Of a stretch of DNA of 64,000 nucleotides, positions 49,478-62,694 are shown piece after piece. Numbering within the stretch: the stretch's first letter is position 1; every line of letters starts with the position of its first letter. The stretch covers positions 191,212,813 through 191,276,812 of the forward strand of contig OX336397.1 of the NCBI GenBank assembly GCA_946902985.2. The letters run 5' to 3'. The DNA comes from Meconema thalassinum. Its lineage: Eukaryota; Arthropoda; Insecta; Orthoptera; Tettigoniidae. The notes below the pieces were generated by a model. That model was not told where the DNA came from. It saw only the letters and a list, made by a program, of their open reading frames with translations, and did no database searches. The position numbers and the translations under genes were made by a program.

Positions 49478-50488
49478 ATGTTCGTGGTTTCCACTTCCAG
49501 GAAGTGGGAACCGAACCCTGCGTTTTAAGGCCCTAAAACGAACGGTTTTCGAGATATTGCCAGAAAACCATCCCCGGTCTGTGAAATTTCAGCGGTTGCC
49601 ATAGTAACGATGATCTGTTTCTCAGAGGGAACACAGTTATTTGGGAATATCTCCGAAACTGTTCATTTTAGGAACTTAAAAAGTGTGTTTCGGGGTCCCT
49701 ACAGGACCTCCGAGTATTGTTTCTCGTATGTGGCGGCTTAAAATGAGCTTAATCCGAACATTTTACCGACTGTCCTTGCTCAGTGCCAAAGGGCCGAAAA
49801 AAGTCACTTACAAATTGAATTTTCAAAAACCGTTTCTTATGGGGCCTCTACATACTCGGATCAACCAACATGCAAAATTTCAGCTTTCTAGGTCTAGTGG
49901 TTTGAGCCCTGCGTCGATGAGTCAATTTTGGATTATCAATGCCAAAGGGCCGAAAAAAGTCACTTACAAATTGAATTTTCAAAAACCGTTTCTTATTGGG
50001 CCTCTACATACTCGGATCAACCAACATGCAAAATTTCAGCTTTCTAGGTCTAGTGGTTTGAGCCCTGCGTCGATGAGTCAATTTTGGATTGTCAATGCCA
50101 AAGGGCCGAAAAAAGTCAATTACAAATTGAATTTTCCAGAACCGTTTCTTAGTGAGCCTCTACATACTCGGATCAACCAACATGCAAAATTTCAGCTTCC
50201 TAGGTCTAGTGGTTTGAGCCCTGCGTCGATGAGTCAATTTTGGATTGTCAATGCCAAAGGGCCGATAAAAGTCACTTACAAATTGATTTTTTAAAAACCG
50301 TTTCTTAGTGAGCCTCTACATATTTGGATCAACCAACATGCAAAATTTCAGCTTCCTAGGTCTAGTGGTTTGAGCCCTGCGGTGATGAGTCAGTTTTGGA
50401 TTATATATAAGAGATGAGACTTTCCGAGTCGATTTGATCGTAGAAATATGGATTATAGCTCTTTTTGCGCGTATCAATGTGAGGAGCA
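49478..50488 (+). repeat. Four-subrepeat monomer (1011 bp)
   Basis: Subrepeats begin at 49784, 49940, 50096 and 50252, so there are three A-like units and one B unit; 699 + 2 x 156 = 1011. It gives the longest open frame in the window (49683-50294, 203 codons), made of a 52-residue repeat. That frame closes in the B unit because of TTTTTTAAAAACC. Confidence 0.92.
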
Positions 50489-50678
50489 ATGTTCGTGGTT
50501 TCCACTTCTAAGAAGTGGGAACCGAACCCAGCGTTTTAAGGACCTAAAACGAACGGTTTTCGAGATATTGCCAGAAAACTATCCCCGGTCTGCGAAATTT
50601 CAGCGGTTGCCATAGTAACGTTGATCTGTTTCTCAGAGGGAACACAGTTATTTGGGAATATCTCCGAAACCGTTCATT

Positions 50679-53437
50679 TTAGGAACTTAAAAAGTGTGTT
50701 TCGGGGTCCCTACAGGACCTCCGAGTATTGTTTCTCGTATGTGGCGGCTTAAAATGAGCTTAATCCGAACATTTTACCGACTGTCCTTGCTCAGTGCCAA
50801 AGGGCCGAAAAAAGTCACTTACAAATTGAATTTTCAAAAACCGTTTCTTATGGGGCCTCTACATACCCGGATCAACCAACATGCAAAATTTCAGCTTTCT
50901 TGGTATAGTGGTTTGAGCCCTGCGTCGATGGGTCAATTTTGGATTGTCAATGCCAAAGGGCCGTAAAAAGTCACTTACAAATTGAATTTTCAAAAACCGT
51001 TTCTTAGTGAGCCTCTACATACTCGGATCAACCAACATGCAAAATTTCAGCTTCCTAGGTCTAGTGGTTTGAGCCCTGCGGTGATGAGTCAGTTTTGGAT
51101 TATATATAAGACATGAGACTTTCCGAATCGATTTGATCGTAGAAATATGGATTATAGCTCTTTTTGCGCGTATCAATGTGAGGAGCAATGTTCGTTGTTT
51201 CCACTTCAAAGAAGTGGGAACTGAACCCAGCGTTTTAAGGCCCTAAAACGAACGGTTTTCGACATATTGCCAGAAAACTATCCCCGGTCCGCGAAATTTC
51301 AGCGGTTGCCATAGTAACATTGATCTGTTTCTCAGAGGGAACACAGTTATTTGGGAATATCTCCAAAACCGTTCATTTTAGGAACTTAAAAAGTGTGTTT
51401 CTGGGTCCCTACAGGACCTCCGAGTATTGTTTCTCGTATGTGGCGGCATAAAATGAGCTAAATCCGAACATTTTACCGACTGTCCTTGCTCAGTGCCATA
51501 GGGCCGAAAAAAGTCACTTACAAATTGAATTTTCAAAGACCGTTTCTTATTGGGCCTCTACATACTCGGATCAACCAACATGCAAAATTTCAGCTTTCTA
51601 GGTCTAGTGGTTTGAGCCCACGTCGATGAGTCAATTTTGGATTGTCAATGCCAAAGGGCCGAAAAAAGTCACTTACAAATTGAATTTTCCAGAACCGTTT
51701 CTTAGTGAGCCTCTACATACTCGGATCAACCAACAGGCAAAACTTCAGCTTCCTTGGTCTAGTGGTTTGAGCCCTGCTGTGATGAGTCAGTTTTGGATTA
51801 TATATAAGAGATGAGACTTTCCGAGTCGATTTGATCGTAGAAATATGGATTATAGCTCTTTTTGCGCGTATCAATGTGAGGAGCAATGTTCGTGGTTTCC
51901 ACTTCAAAGAAGTGGGAACCGAACCCAGCGTTTTAAGGCCCTAAAACGAACGGTTTTCGAGATATTGCCAGAAAACTATCCCCGGTCTGCGAAATTTCAG
52001 CGGTTGCCATAGTAACGTTGATCTGTTTCTCAGAGGGAACACAGTTATTTGGGAATATCTCTGAAACCGTTCATTTTAGGAACTTAAAAAGTGGGTATTG
52101 TTGAGTATTGTTTCTCGTATGTGGCGGCTTAAAATGAGCTAAATCCGAACATTTTACCGACTGTCCTTGCTCAGTGCCAAAGGGCCGAAAAAAGTCACTT
52201 ACAAATTGAATTTTCAAAAACCGTTTCTTATTGGGCCTCTACATACTCGGATCAACCAACATGCAAAATTTCAGCTTTCTAGGTCTAGTGGTTTGAGCCC
52301 TGCGTCGATGAGTCAATTTTGGATTGTCAATGCCAAAGGGCCGAAAAATGTCACTTACAAATTGAATTTTCCAAAACCGTTTCTTAGTGAGCCTCTACAT
52401 ACTCGGATCAACCAACATGCAAAATTTCAGCTTCCTTGTTCTAGTCGTTTGAGCCCTGCGGTGATGAGTCAGTTTTTGGATTATATATAAGAGATGAGAC
52501 TTTCCGAGTCGATTTGATCGTAGAAATATGGATTATAGCTCTTTTTGCGCGTATCAATGTGAGGAGCAATGTTCGTTGTTTCCACTTCGTAGAAGTGGGA
52601 ACCGAACCCAGCGTTTTAAGGCCCTAAAACGAACGGTTTTCGAGATATTGCCAGAAAACTATCCCCGGTCTGCGAAATTAGAGCGGTTGCCATAGTAACG
52701 ATGATCTGTTTCTCAGAGGGAACACAGTTATTTGGGAATATCTCCGAAACCGTTCATTTTAGGAACTTAAAAAGTGTGTTTCGGGGTCCCTACAGGACCT
52801 CCGAGTATTGTTTCTCGTATGTGGCGGCTTAAAATGAGCTAAATCCGAACATTTTACCGACTGTCCTTGCTCAGTGCCAAAGGGCCAAAAAAAGTCACTT
52901 ACAAATTGAATTTTCAAAAACCGTTTCTTATTGGGCCTCTACATACTCGGATCAACCAACATGCAAAATTTTAGCTTTCTAGGTCTAGTGGTTTGAGCCC
53001 TGCGTCGATGAGTCAACTTGGATTGTCAATGCCAAAGGACCGAAAAAAGTCACTTACAAATTGAATTTTCAAAAACCGTTTCTTAGTGAGCCTCTACGAA
53101 CTCGGATCAACCAACATGCAAAATTTCAGCTTCCTAGGTCTAGTGGTTTGAGCCCTGCGGTGATGAGTCAGTTTTGGATTATATATAAGAGATGAGACTT
53201 TCCGAGTCGATTTGATCGTAGAAATATTGATTATAGCTCTTTTTGCGCGTATCAATGTGAGGAGCAATGTTCGTGGTTTCCACTTCAAAGAAGTGGGAAC
53301 CGAACCCAGCGTTTTAAGGCCCTAAAACGAACGGTTTTCGAGATATTGCCAGAAAACTATCCCCGGTCTGCGAAATTTCAGCGGTTGCCATAGTAACGTT
53401 GATCTGTTTCTCAGAGGGAACACAGTTATTTGGGAAT
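50679..53437 (+). repeat. Duplicated block, offset about 7.6 kb (copy 2)
   Basis: It is the partner of 43065-45840. At about 52091-52110 the phrase TTCGGGGTCCC...CCTCC is replaced by ATTGTT, a net loss of 17 bp. The filler matches nearby GTATTGTT, as in template-switch repair. Confidence 0.82.
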
Positions 53438-56400
53438 ATCTCCGAAGCCGTTCATTTAAGGAACTTAAAAAGTGTGTTTCGGGGTCCCTACAGGACCTCC
53501 GAGTATTGTTTCTCGTATGTGGCGGCTTAAAATGAGATAAATCCGAACATTTTACCGACTGTCCTTGCTCAGTGCCAAAGGGCCGAAAAAAGTCACTTAC
53601 AAATTGAATTTTCAAAAACCGTTTCTTATTGGGCATCTACATACTTGGATCAACCAACATGCAAAATTTCAGCTTTCTAGGTCTAGTGGTTTGAGCCCTG
53701 CATCGATGAGTCAATTTTGGATTGTCAATGCCAAAGGGCCGAAAAAAGTCACTTACAAATTGAATTTTCAAAAAACGATTCTTAGTGAGCCTCTACATAC
53801 TCAAATCAACCAACGTGCAAAATTTCAGCTTCCTAGGTCTAGTGGTTTGAGCCCTGCGGTGATGAGTCAGTTTTGGATTATATATAAGAGATGAGATTTT
53901 CTGAGTCTATTTGATCGTAGAAATATGGATTATAGCTCTTTTTGCGCGTATCAATGTGAGGAGCAATGTTCGTGGTTTCCATTTCGAAGAAGTGGGAACC
54001 GAACCCAGCGTTTTAAGGCCCTAAAACGAACGGTTTTCGAGATATTGCCAGAAAACTATCCCCGGTCTGCGAAATTTCAGCGGTTTCCATAGTAACGTTG
54101 ATCTGTTTCTCAGAGGGAGCACAGTTATTTGGGAATATCTCCGAAGCCGTTCATTTTAGGAACTTAAAAAGTGTGTTTCGGGGTCCCTACAGGACCTCCG
54201 AGTATTGTTTCTCGTATGTGGCGGCTTAAAATGAGCTAAATCCGAGCATTTTACCGACTGTCCTTGCTCAGTGCCAAAGGGCCGAAAAAGTCACTTACAA
54301 ATTGAATTTTCAAGAACCGTTTCTTATTGGGCCTCTACATACTCGGATCAACCAACATGCAAAATTTCAGCTTTCTAGGTCTAGTGGTTTGAGCCCTGCG
54401 TCGATGAGTCAATTTTGGATTGTCAATGCCAAAGGGCCGAAAAAAGTCACTTAAAAATTGAATTTTCAAAAACCGTTTCTTAGTGAGCCTCTACATACTC
54501 GGATCAACCAACGTGCAAAATTTCAGCCTCCTAGGTCTAGTGGTTTGAGCCCTGCGGTGATGAGTCAGTTTTGGATTATATATAAGAGATGAGACTTTCC
54601 GAGTCGATTTGATCGTAGAAATATCGATTATAGCTCTTTTTGCGCGTATCAATGTGAGGAGCAATGTTCGTGGTTTCCACTTCGAAGAAGTGGGAACCGA
54701 ACCCAGCGTTTTAAGGCCCTAAAACGAACGGTTTTCGAGATATTGCCAGAAAACTATCCCCGGTCTGCGAAATTTAAGCGGTTGCCATAGTAACGTTGAT
54801 CTGTTTCTCAGAGGGAACACAGTTATTTGGGAATATCTCCGAAACCGTTCATTTTAGGAACTTAAAAAGTGTGTTTCGGGGTCCCTACAGCACCTCCGAG
54901 TATTGTTTCTCGTATGTGGTGGCTTAAAATGAGCTAAATCCGAACATTTTACCGACTGTCCTTGCTCAGTGCCGAGGGGCCAAAAAAAGTCACTTACAAA
55001 TTGAATTTTCAAAAACCTTTTCTTATTGGGCCTCTACATACTCGGATCAACCAACATGCAAAATTTTAGCTTTCTAGGTCTAGTGGTTTGAGCCCTGCGT
55101 CGATGAGTCAACTTGGATTGTCAATGCCAAAGGACCGAAAAAAGTCACTTACAAATTGAATTTTCAAAAACCGTTTCTTAGTGAGCCTCTACGAACTCGG
55201 ATCAACCAACATGCAAAATTTCAGCTTCCTAGGTCTAGTGGTTTGAGCCCTGCGGTGATGAGTCAGTTTTGGATTATATATAAGAGATGAGACTTTCCGA
55301 GTCGATTTGATCGTAGAAATATTGATTATAGCTCTTTTTGCGCGTATCAATGTGAGGAGCAATGTTCGTGGTTTCCACTTCAAAGAAGTGGGAACCGAAC
55401 CCAGCGTTTTAAGGCCCTAAAACGAACGGTTTTCGAGATATTGCCAGAAAACTATCCCCGGTCTGCGAAATTTCAGCGGTTGCCATAGTAACGTTGATCT
55501 GTTTCTCAGAGGGAACACAGTTATTTGGGAATATCTCCAAAACCGTTCATTTTAGGAACTTAAAAAGTGTGTTTCGGGGTCCCTACAGGACCTCCGAGTA
55601 TTGTTTCTCGTATGTGGCGGCTTAAAATGAGCTAAATCCGAACATTTTACCGACTGTCCTTGCTCAGTGCCATAGGGCCGAAAAAAGTCACTTACAAATT
55701 GAATTTTCAAAAACCGTTTCTTATTGGGCCTCTACATACTCGGATCAACCAACATGCAAAATTTCAGCTTTCTAGGTCTAGTGGTTTGAGCCCTGCGTCG
55801 ATGAGTCAATTTTGGATTGTCAATGCCAAAGGGCCGAAAAAAGTCACTTACAAATTGAATTTTCAAAAACCGTTTCTTAGTTAGCCTCAAAATACTCGGA
55901 TCAACCAACATGCAAAATTTCAGCTCCCTAGGTCTAGTGGTTTGAGCCCTGCGGTGATGAGTCAGTTTTGGATTATATATAGCCTAAGAGATGAGACTTT
56001 CCGAGTCGATTTGATCGTAGAAATATGGATTATAGCTCTTTTTGCGCGTATCAATGTGAGGAGCAATGTTCGTGGTTTCCACTTCCAAGAAGTGGGAACC
56101 GAACCCTGCGTTTTAAGGCCCTTAAACGAACGGTTTTCGAGATATTGCCAGAAAACTATCCCCGGTCTGTGAAATTTCAGCGGTTGCCATAGTAACGAAG
56201 ATCTGTTTCTCAGAGGGAACACAGTTATTTGGGAATATCTCCGAAACTGTTCATTTTAGGAACTTAAAAAGTGTGTTTCGGGGTCCCTACAGGACCTCCG
56301 AGTATTGTTTCTCGTATGTGGCGGCTTAAAATGAGCTAAATCCGAACATTTTACCGACTGTCCTTGCTCAGTGCCAAAGGGCCGAAAAAAGTCACTTACA

Positions 56401-59400
56401 AATTGAATTTTCAAAAACCGTTTCTTATGGGGCCTCTACATACTCGGATCAACCAACATGCAAAATTTCAGCTTTCTAGGTCTAGTGTTTTGAGCCCTGC
56501 GTCGATGAGTCAATTTTGGATTGTCAATGCCAAAGGGCCGAAAAAAGTCACTTACAAATTGAATTTTCAAAAACCGTTTCTTAGTGAGCCTCTACATACT
56601 CGGATCAACCAACATGCAAAATGTCAACTTCCTAGGTCTAGTGGTTTGAGCCCTGCTGTGATGAGTCAGTTTTGGATTATATATAAGAGATGAGACTTTC
56701 CGAGTCGATTTGATCGTAGAAATATGGATTATAGCTCTTTTTGCGCGTATCAATGTGAGGAGCAATGTTCGTGGTTTCCACTTCGGAGAAGTGGGAACCG
56801 AACCCAGCGTTTTAAGGCCCTAAAACGAACGGTTTTCAAGATATTGCCAGAAAACTATCCCCGGTCTGCGAAATTTCAGCGGTTGCCATAGTAACGTTGA
56901 TCTGTTTCTCAGAGGGAACACAGTTATTTGGGAATATTACTGAAACCGTTCATTTTAGGAACTTAAAAAGTGTGTTTCGGGGTCCCTACAGGACTTCCGA
57001 GTATTGTTTCTCGTATGTGGCGGCTTAAAATGAGCTAAATCCGAACATTTTACCGACTGTCCTTGCTCAGTGCCAAAGTGCCGAAAAAAGTTACTTACAA
57101 ATTGAATTTTCAAAAACCGTTTCTTATTGGGCCTCTTCATACTCGGATCAACCAACATGCAAAATTTCAGCTTTCTAGATCTAGTGGTTTGAGCCCTGCG
57201 TCGATGAGTCAATTTTGGATTGTCAATGCCAATGGACCGAAAAAAGTCACTTACAAATTGAATTTTCAAAAACCATTTCTTAGTGAGCCTCTACATACTC
57301 GGATCAACCAACATGCAAAATTTCAGCTTCATAGGTCTAGTGGTTTGAGCCCTGCGGTGATGAGTCTGTTTTGGATTATATATAAGAGATGAGACTTTCC
57401 GATTCGATTTGATCGTAGAAATATGGATTATAGCTCTTTTTGCACGTATCAATGTGAGGAGCAATGTTCGTGGTTTCGACTTCAAAGAAGTGGGAACCGA
57501 ACCCAGCGTTTTAAGGCCCTAAAACGAACGGTTTTCGAGATATTGCCAGAAAACTATCCCCGGTCTGGGAAATTTCAGCGGTTGCCATAGTAACGTTGAT
57601 CTGTTTCTCAGAGGGAACACAGTTATTTGGGATTATCTCCGAAACCGTTCATTTTAGGAACTTAAAGAGTGTGTTTCGGGGTCCCTACAGGACCTCCGAG
57701 TATTGTTTCTCGTATGTGGCGGCTTAAAATGAGCTAAATCCGAACATTTTACCGACTGTCCTTGCTCAGTGCCATTGGGCCGAAAAAAGTCACTTACAAA
57801 TTGAATTTTCAAAAACCGTTTCTTATTGGGCCTCTACATACTCGGATCAACCAACATGCAAAATTTCAGCTTTCTAGGTCTAGTGGTTTGAGCCCTGCGT
57901 CGATGAGTCAATTTTGGATTGTCAATGCCAAAGGGCCGAAAAAAGTCAATTACAAATTGAATTTTCCAGAACCGTTTCTTAGTGAGCCTCTACATACTCG
58001 GATCAACCAACATGCAAAATTTCAGCTTTCTAGGTCTAGTGGTTTGAGCCCTGCGTCGATGAGTCAATTTTGGATTGTCCTTGCCAAAGGGCCGAAAAAA
58101 CTCACTTACAAATTGAATTTTTAAAAACCGTTTCTTAGTGAGCCTCTACATATTCGGATCAACCAACATGCAAAATTTCAGCTTCCTAGGTCTAGTGGTT
58201 TGAGCCCTGCGGTGATGAGTCAGTTTTGGATTATATATAAGAGATGAGACTTTCCGAGTCGATTTGATCGTAGAAATATGGATTATAGCTCTTTTTGCGC
58301 GTATCAATGTGAGGAGCAATGTTCGTGGTTTCCACTTCCAGGAAGTGGGAACCGAACCCTGCGTTTTAAGGCCCTAAAACGAACGGTTTTCGAGATATTG
58401 CCAGAAAACTATCCCCGGTCTGTGAAATTTCAGCGGTTGCCATAGTAACGATGATCTGTTTCTCAGAGGGAACACAGTTATTTGGGAATATCTCCGAAAC
58501 TGTTCATTTTAGGAACTTAAAAAGTGTGTTTCGGGGTCCCTACAGGACCTCCGAGTATTGTTTCTCGTATGTGGCGGCTTAAAATGAGCTAAATCCGAAC
58601 ATTTTACCGACTGTCCTTGCTCAGTGCCAAAGGGCCGAAAAAAGTCACTTACAAATTGAATTTTCAAAAACCGTTTCTTATGGGGCCTCTACATACTCGG
58701 ATCAACCAACATGCAAAATTTCAGCTTTCTAGGTCTAGTGGTTTGAGCCCTGCGTCGATGAGTCAATTTTGGATTGTCAATGCCAAAGGGCCGAAAAAAG
58801 TCACTTACAAATTGAATTTTCAAAAACCGTTTCTTAGTGAGCCTCTACATACTCGGATCAACCAACATGCAAAATGTCAACTTCCTAGGTCTAGTGGTTT
58901 GAGCCCTGCTGTGATGAGTCAGTTTTGGATTATATATAAGAGATGAGACTTTCCGAGTCGATTTGATCGTAGAAATATGGATTATAGCTCTTTTTGCCCG
59001 TATCAATGTGAGGAGCAATGTTCGTGGTTTCCACTTCGAAGAAGTGGGAACCGAACCCAGCGTTTTAAGGCCCTAAAACGAACGGTTTTCAAGATATTGC
59101 CAGAAAACTATCCCCGGTCTGCGAAATTTCAGCGGTTGCCATAGTAACGTTGATCTGTTTCTCAGAGGGAACACAGTTATTTGGGAATATTACTGAAACC
59201 GTTCATTTTAGGAACTTAAAAACTGTGTTTCGGGGTCCCTACAGGACTTCCGAGTATTGTTTCTCGTATGTGGCGGCTTAAAATGAGCTAAATCCGAACA
59301 TTTTACCGACTGTCCTTGCTCAGTGCCAAAGGGCCGAAAAAGTTACTTACAAATTGAATTTTCAAAAACCGTTTATTATTGGGCCTCTACATACTCGGAT

Positions 59401-62400
59401 CAACCAACATGCAAAATTTCAGCTTTCTAGGTCTAGTGGTTTGAGCCCTGCGTCGATGAGTCAATTTTGGATTGTCAATGCCAATGGACCGAAAAAAGTC
59501 ACATACAAATTGAATTTTCAAAAACCGTTTCTTAGTGAGCCTCTACATACTCGGATCAACCAACATGCAAAATTTCAGCTTCATAGGTCTAGTGGTTTGA
59601 GCCCTGCGGTGATGAGTCTGTTTTGGATTATATATAAGAGATGAGACTTTCCGATTCGATTTGATCGTAGAAATATGGATTATAGCTCTTTTTGCGCGTA
59701 TCAATGTGAGGAGCAATGTTCGTGGTTTCGACTTCAAAGAAGTGGGAACCGAACCCAGCGTTTTAAGGCCCTAAAACGAACGGTTTTCGAGATATTGCCA
59801 GAAAACTATCCCCGGTCTGCGAAATTTCAGCGGTTGCCATAGTAACGTTGATCTGTTTCTCAGAGGGAACACAGTTATTTGGGAATATCTCCGAAACCGT
59901 TCATTTTAGGAACTTAAAGAGTGTGTTTCGGGGTCCCTACAGGACCTCCGAGTATTGTTTCTCGTATGTGGCGGCTTAAAATGAGCTAAATCCGAACATT
60001 TTACCGACTGTCCTTGCTCAGTGCCATTGGGCCGAAAAAAGTCACTTACAAATTGAATTTTCAAAAACCGTTTCTTATTGGGCCTCTACATACTCGGATC
60101 AACCAACATGCAAAATTTCAGCTTTCTAGGTCTAGTGGTTTGAGCCCTGCGTCGATGAGTCAATTTTGGATTGTCAATGCCAAAGGGCCGAAAAAAGTCA
60201 ATTACAAATTGAATTTTCCAGATCCGTTTCTTAGTGAGCCTCTACATACTCGGATCAACCAACATGCAAAATTTCAGCTTCCTAGGTCTAGTGGTTTGAG
60301 CCCTGCGTCGATGAGTCAATTTTGGATTGTCAATGCCAAAGGGCCGAAAAAAGTCACTTACAAATTGAATTTTTAAAAACCGTTTCTTAGTGAGCCTCTA
60401 CATATTCGGATCAACCAACATGCAAAATTTCAGCTTCCTAGGTCTAGTGGTTTGAGCCCTGCGGTGATGAGTCAGTTTTGGATTATATATAAGAGATGAG
60501 ACTTTCCGAGTCGATTTGATCGTAGAAATATGGATTATAGCTCTTTATGCGCGTATCAATGTGAGGAGCAATGTTCGTGGTTTCCACTTCCAGGAAGTGG
60601 GAACCGAACCCTGCGTTTTAAGGCCCTAAAACGAACGGTTTTCGAGATATTGCCAGAAAACTATCCCCGGTCTGTGAAATTTCAGCGGTTGCCATAGTAA
60701 CGATGATCTGTTTCTCAGAGGGAACACAGTTATTTGGGAATATCTCCGAAACTGTTCATTTTAGGAACTTAAAAAGTGTGTTTCGGGGTCCCTACAGGAC
60801 CTCCGAGTATTGTTTCTCGTATGTGGCGGCTTAAAATGAGCTAAATCCGAACATTTTACCGACTGTCCTTGCTCAGTGCCAAAGGGCCGAAAAAAGTCAC
60901 TTACAAATTGAATTTTCAAAAACCGTTTCTTATGGGGACTCTACATACTCGCATCAACCAACATGCAAAATTTCACCTTTCTAGGTCTAGTGGTTTGAGC
61001 CCTGCGTCGATGAGTCAATTTTGGATTGTCAATGCCAAAGGGCCGAAAAAAGTCACTTACAAATTGAATTTTGAAAAACCGTTTCTTAGTGAGCCTCTAC
61101 ATACTCGGATCAACCAACATGCAAAATGTCAACTTCCTAGGTCTAGTGGTTTGAGCCCTGCTGTGATGAGTCAGTTTTGGATTATATATAAGAGATGAGA
61201 CTTTCCGAGTCGATTTGATCGTAGAAATATGGATTATAGCTCTTTTTGCGCGTATCAATGTGAGGAGCAATGTTCGTGGTTTCGACTTCAAAGAAGTGGG
61301 AACCGATCCCAGCGTTTTAAGGCCCTAAAACGAACGGTTTTCGAGATATTGCCAGAAAACTATCCCCGGTCTGCGAAATTTCAGCGGTTGCCATAGTAAC
61401 GTTGATCTGTTTCTCAGAGGGAACACAGTTATTTGGGAATATCTCCGAAACCGTTCATTTTAGGAACTTAAAGAGTGTGTTTCGGGGTCCCTACAGGACC
61501 TCCGAGTATTGTTTCTCGTATGTGGCGGCTTAAAATGAGCTAAATCCGAACATTTTACCGACTGTCCTTGCTCAGTGCCAAAGGGCCGAAAAAAGTTACT
61601 TACAAATTGAATTTTCAAAAACCGTTTCTTATTGGGCCTCTACATACTCGGATCAACCAACATGCAAAATTTCAGCTTTCTAGGTCTAGTGGTTTGAGCC
61701 CTGCGTCGATGAGTCAATTTTGGATTGTCAATGCCAATGGACCGAAAAAAGTCACTTACAAATTGAATTTTCAAAAACCGTTTCTTATTGGGCCTCTACA
61801 TACTCGGATCAACCAACATGCAAAATTTCAGCTTTCTAGGTCTAGTGGTTTGAGCCCTGCGTCGATGAGTCAATTTTGGATTGTCAATGCCAATGGACCG
61901 AAAAAAGTCACTTACAAATTGAATTTTCAAAAACCGTTTCTTAGTGAGCCTCTACATACTCGGATCAACTAACATGCAAAATTTCAGCTTCATAGGTCTA
62001 GTGGTTTGAGCCCTGCGGTGATGAGTCTGTTTTGGATTATATATAAGAGATGAGACTTTCCGATTCGATTTGATCGTAGAAATATGGATTATAGCTCTTT
62101 TTGCGCGTATCAATGTGAGGAGCAATGTTCGTGGTTTCGACTTCAAAGAAGTGGGAACCGAACCCAGCGTTTTAAGGCCCTAAAACGAACGGTTTTCGAG
62201 ATATTGCCAGAAAACTATCCCCGGTCTGCGAAATTTCAGCGGTTGCCATAGTAACGTTGATCTGTTTCTCAGAGGGAACACAGTTATTTGGGAATATCTC
62301 CGAAACCGTTCATTTTAGGAACTTAAAGAGTGTGTTTCGGGGTCCCTACAGGACCTCCGAGTATTGTTTCTCGTATGTGGCGGCTTAAAATGAGCTAAAT

Positions 62401-62690
62401 CCGAACATTTTACCGACTGTCCTTGCTCAGTGCCATTGGGCCGAAAAAAGTCACTTACAAATTGAATTTTCAAAAACCGTTTCTTATTGGGCCTCTACAT
62501 ACTCGGGTCAGCCAACATGCAAAATTTCAGCTTTCTAGGTCTAGTGGTTTGAGCCCTGCGTCGATGAGTCAATTTTGGATTGTCAATGCCAAAGGGCCGA
62601 AAAAAGTCAATTACAAATTGAATTTTCCAGAACCGTTTCTTAGTGAGCCTCTACTTACTCGGATCAACCAACATGCAAAATTTCAGCTTC

Positions 62691-62694
62691 CTAG
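62691..62694. other. Target-site duplication CTAG, left side of element copy 2
   Basis: This is the same junction as at 39236-39239, 23,455 bp on. The right side lies beyond the window. Confidence 0.88.

Larger units (their letters stand above)
41887..62694 (+). repeat. Satellite array, right segment (about 29 monomers)
   Basis: The same satellite continues in the same orientation after the insertion. It resumes in the middle of the interrupted monomer. Monomer starts are 42176, 42875, 43574, 44273, 44972, 45670, 46374, 47073, 47924, 48623, 49478, 50489, 51188, 51886, 52569, 53267, 53966, 54664, 55362, 56066, 56765, 57464, 58319, 59018, 59716, 60571, 61270 and 62125. The last is cut at 62694 by a second copy of the inserted element. 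Steps of 699, 855 and once 1011 bp are seen. The 504- and 543-bp classes of the left domain are absent here. I see no gene. Confidence 0.97.

Noticed and set aside
49683..50294. 203-codon open frame made of a 52-residue repeat, and similar 60-160-codon frames throughout the array
   Set aside because: They arise from a 156-bp repeat whose length is a multiple of three. Sister copies are broken by stops and frameshifts, open frames exist on both strands of the same bases, and there is no recognisable domain or consistent start.
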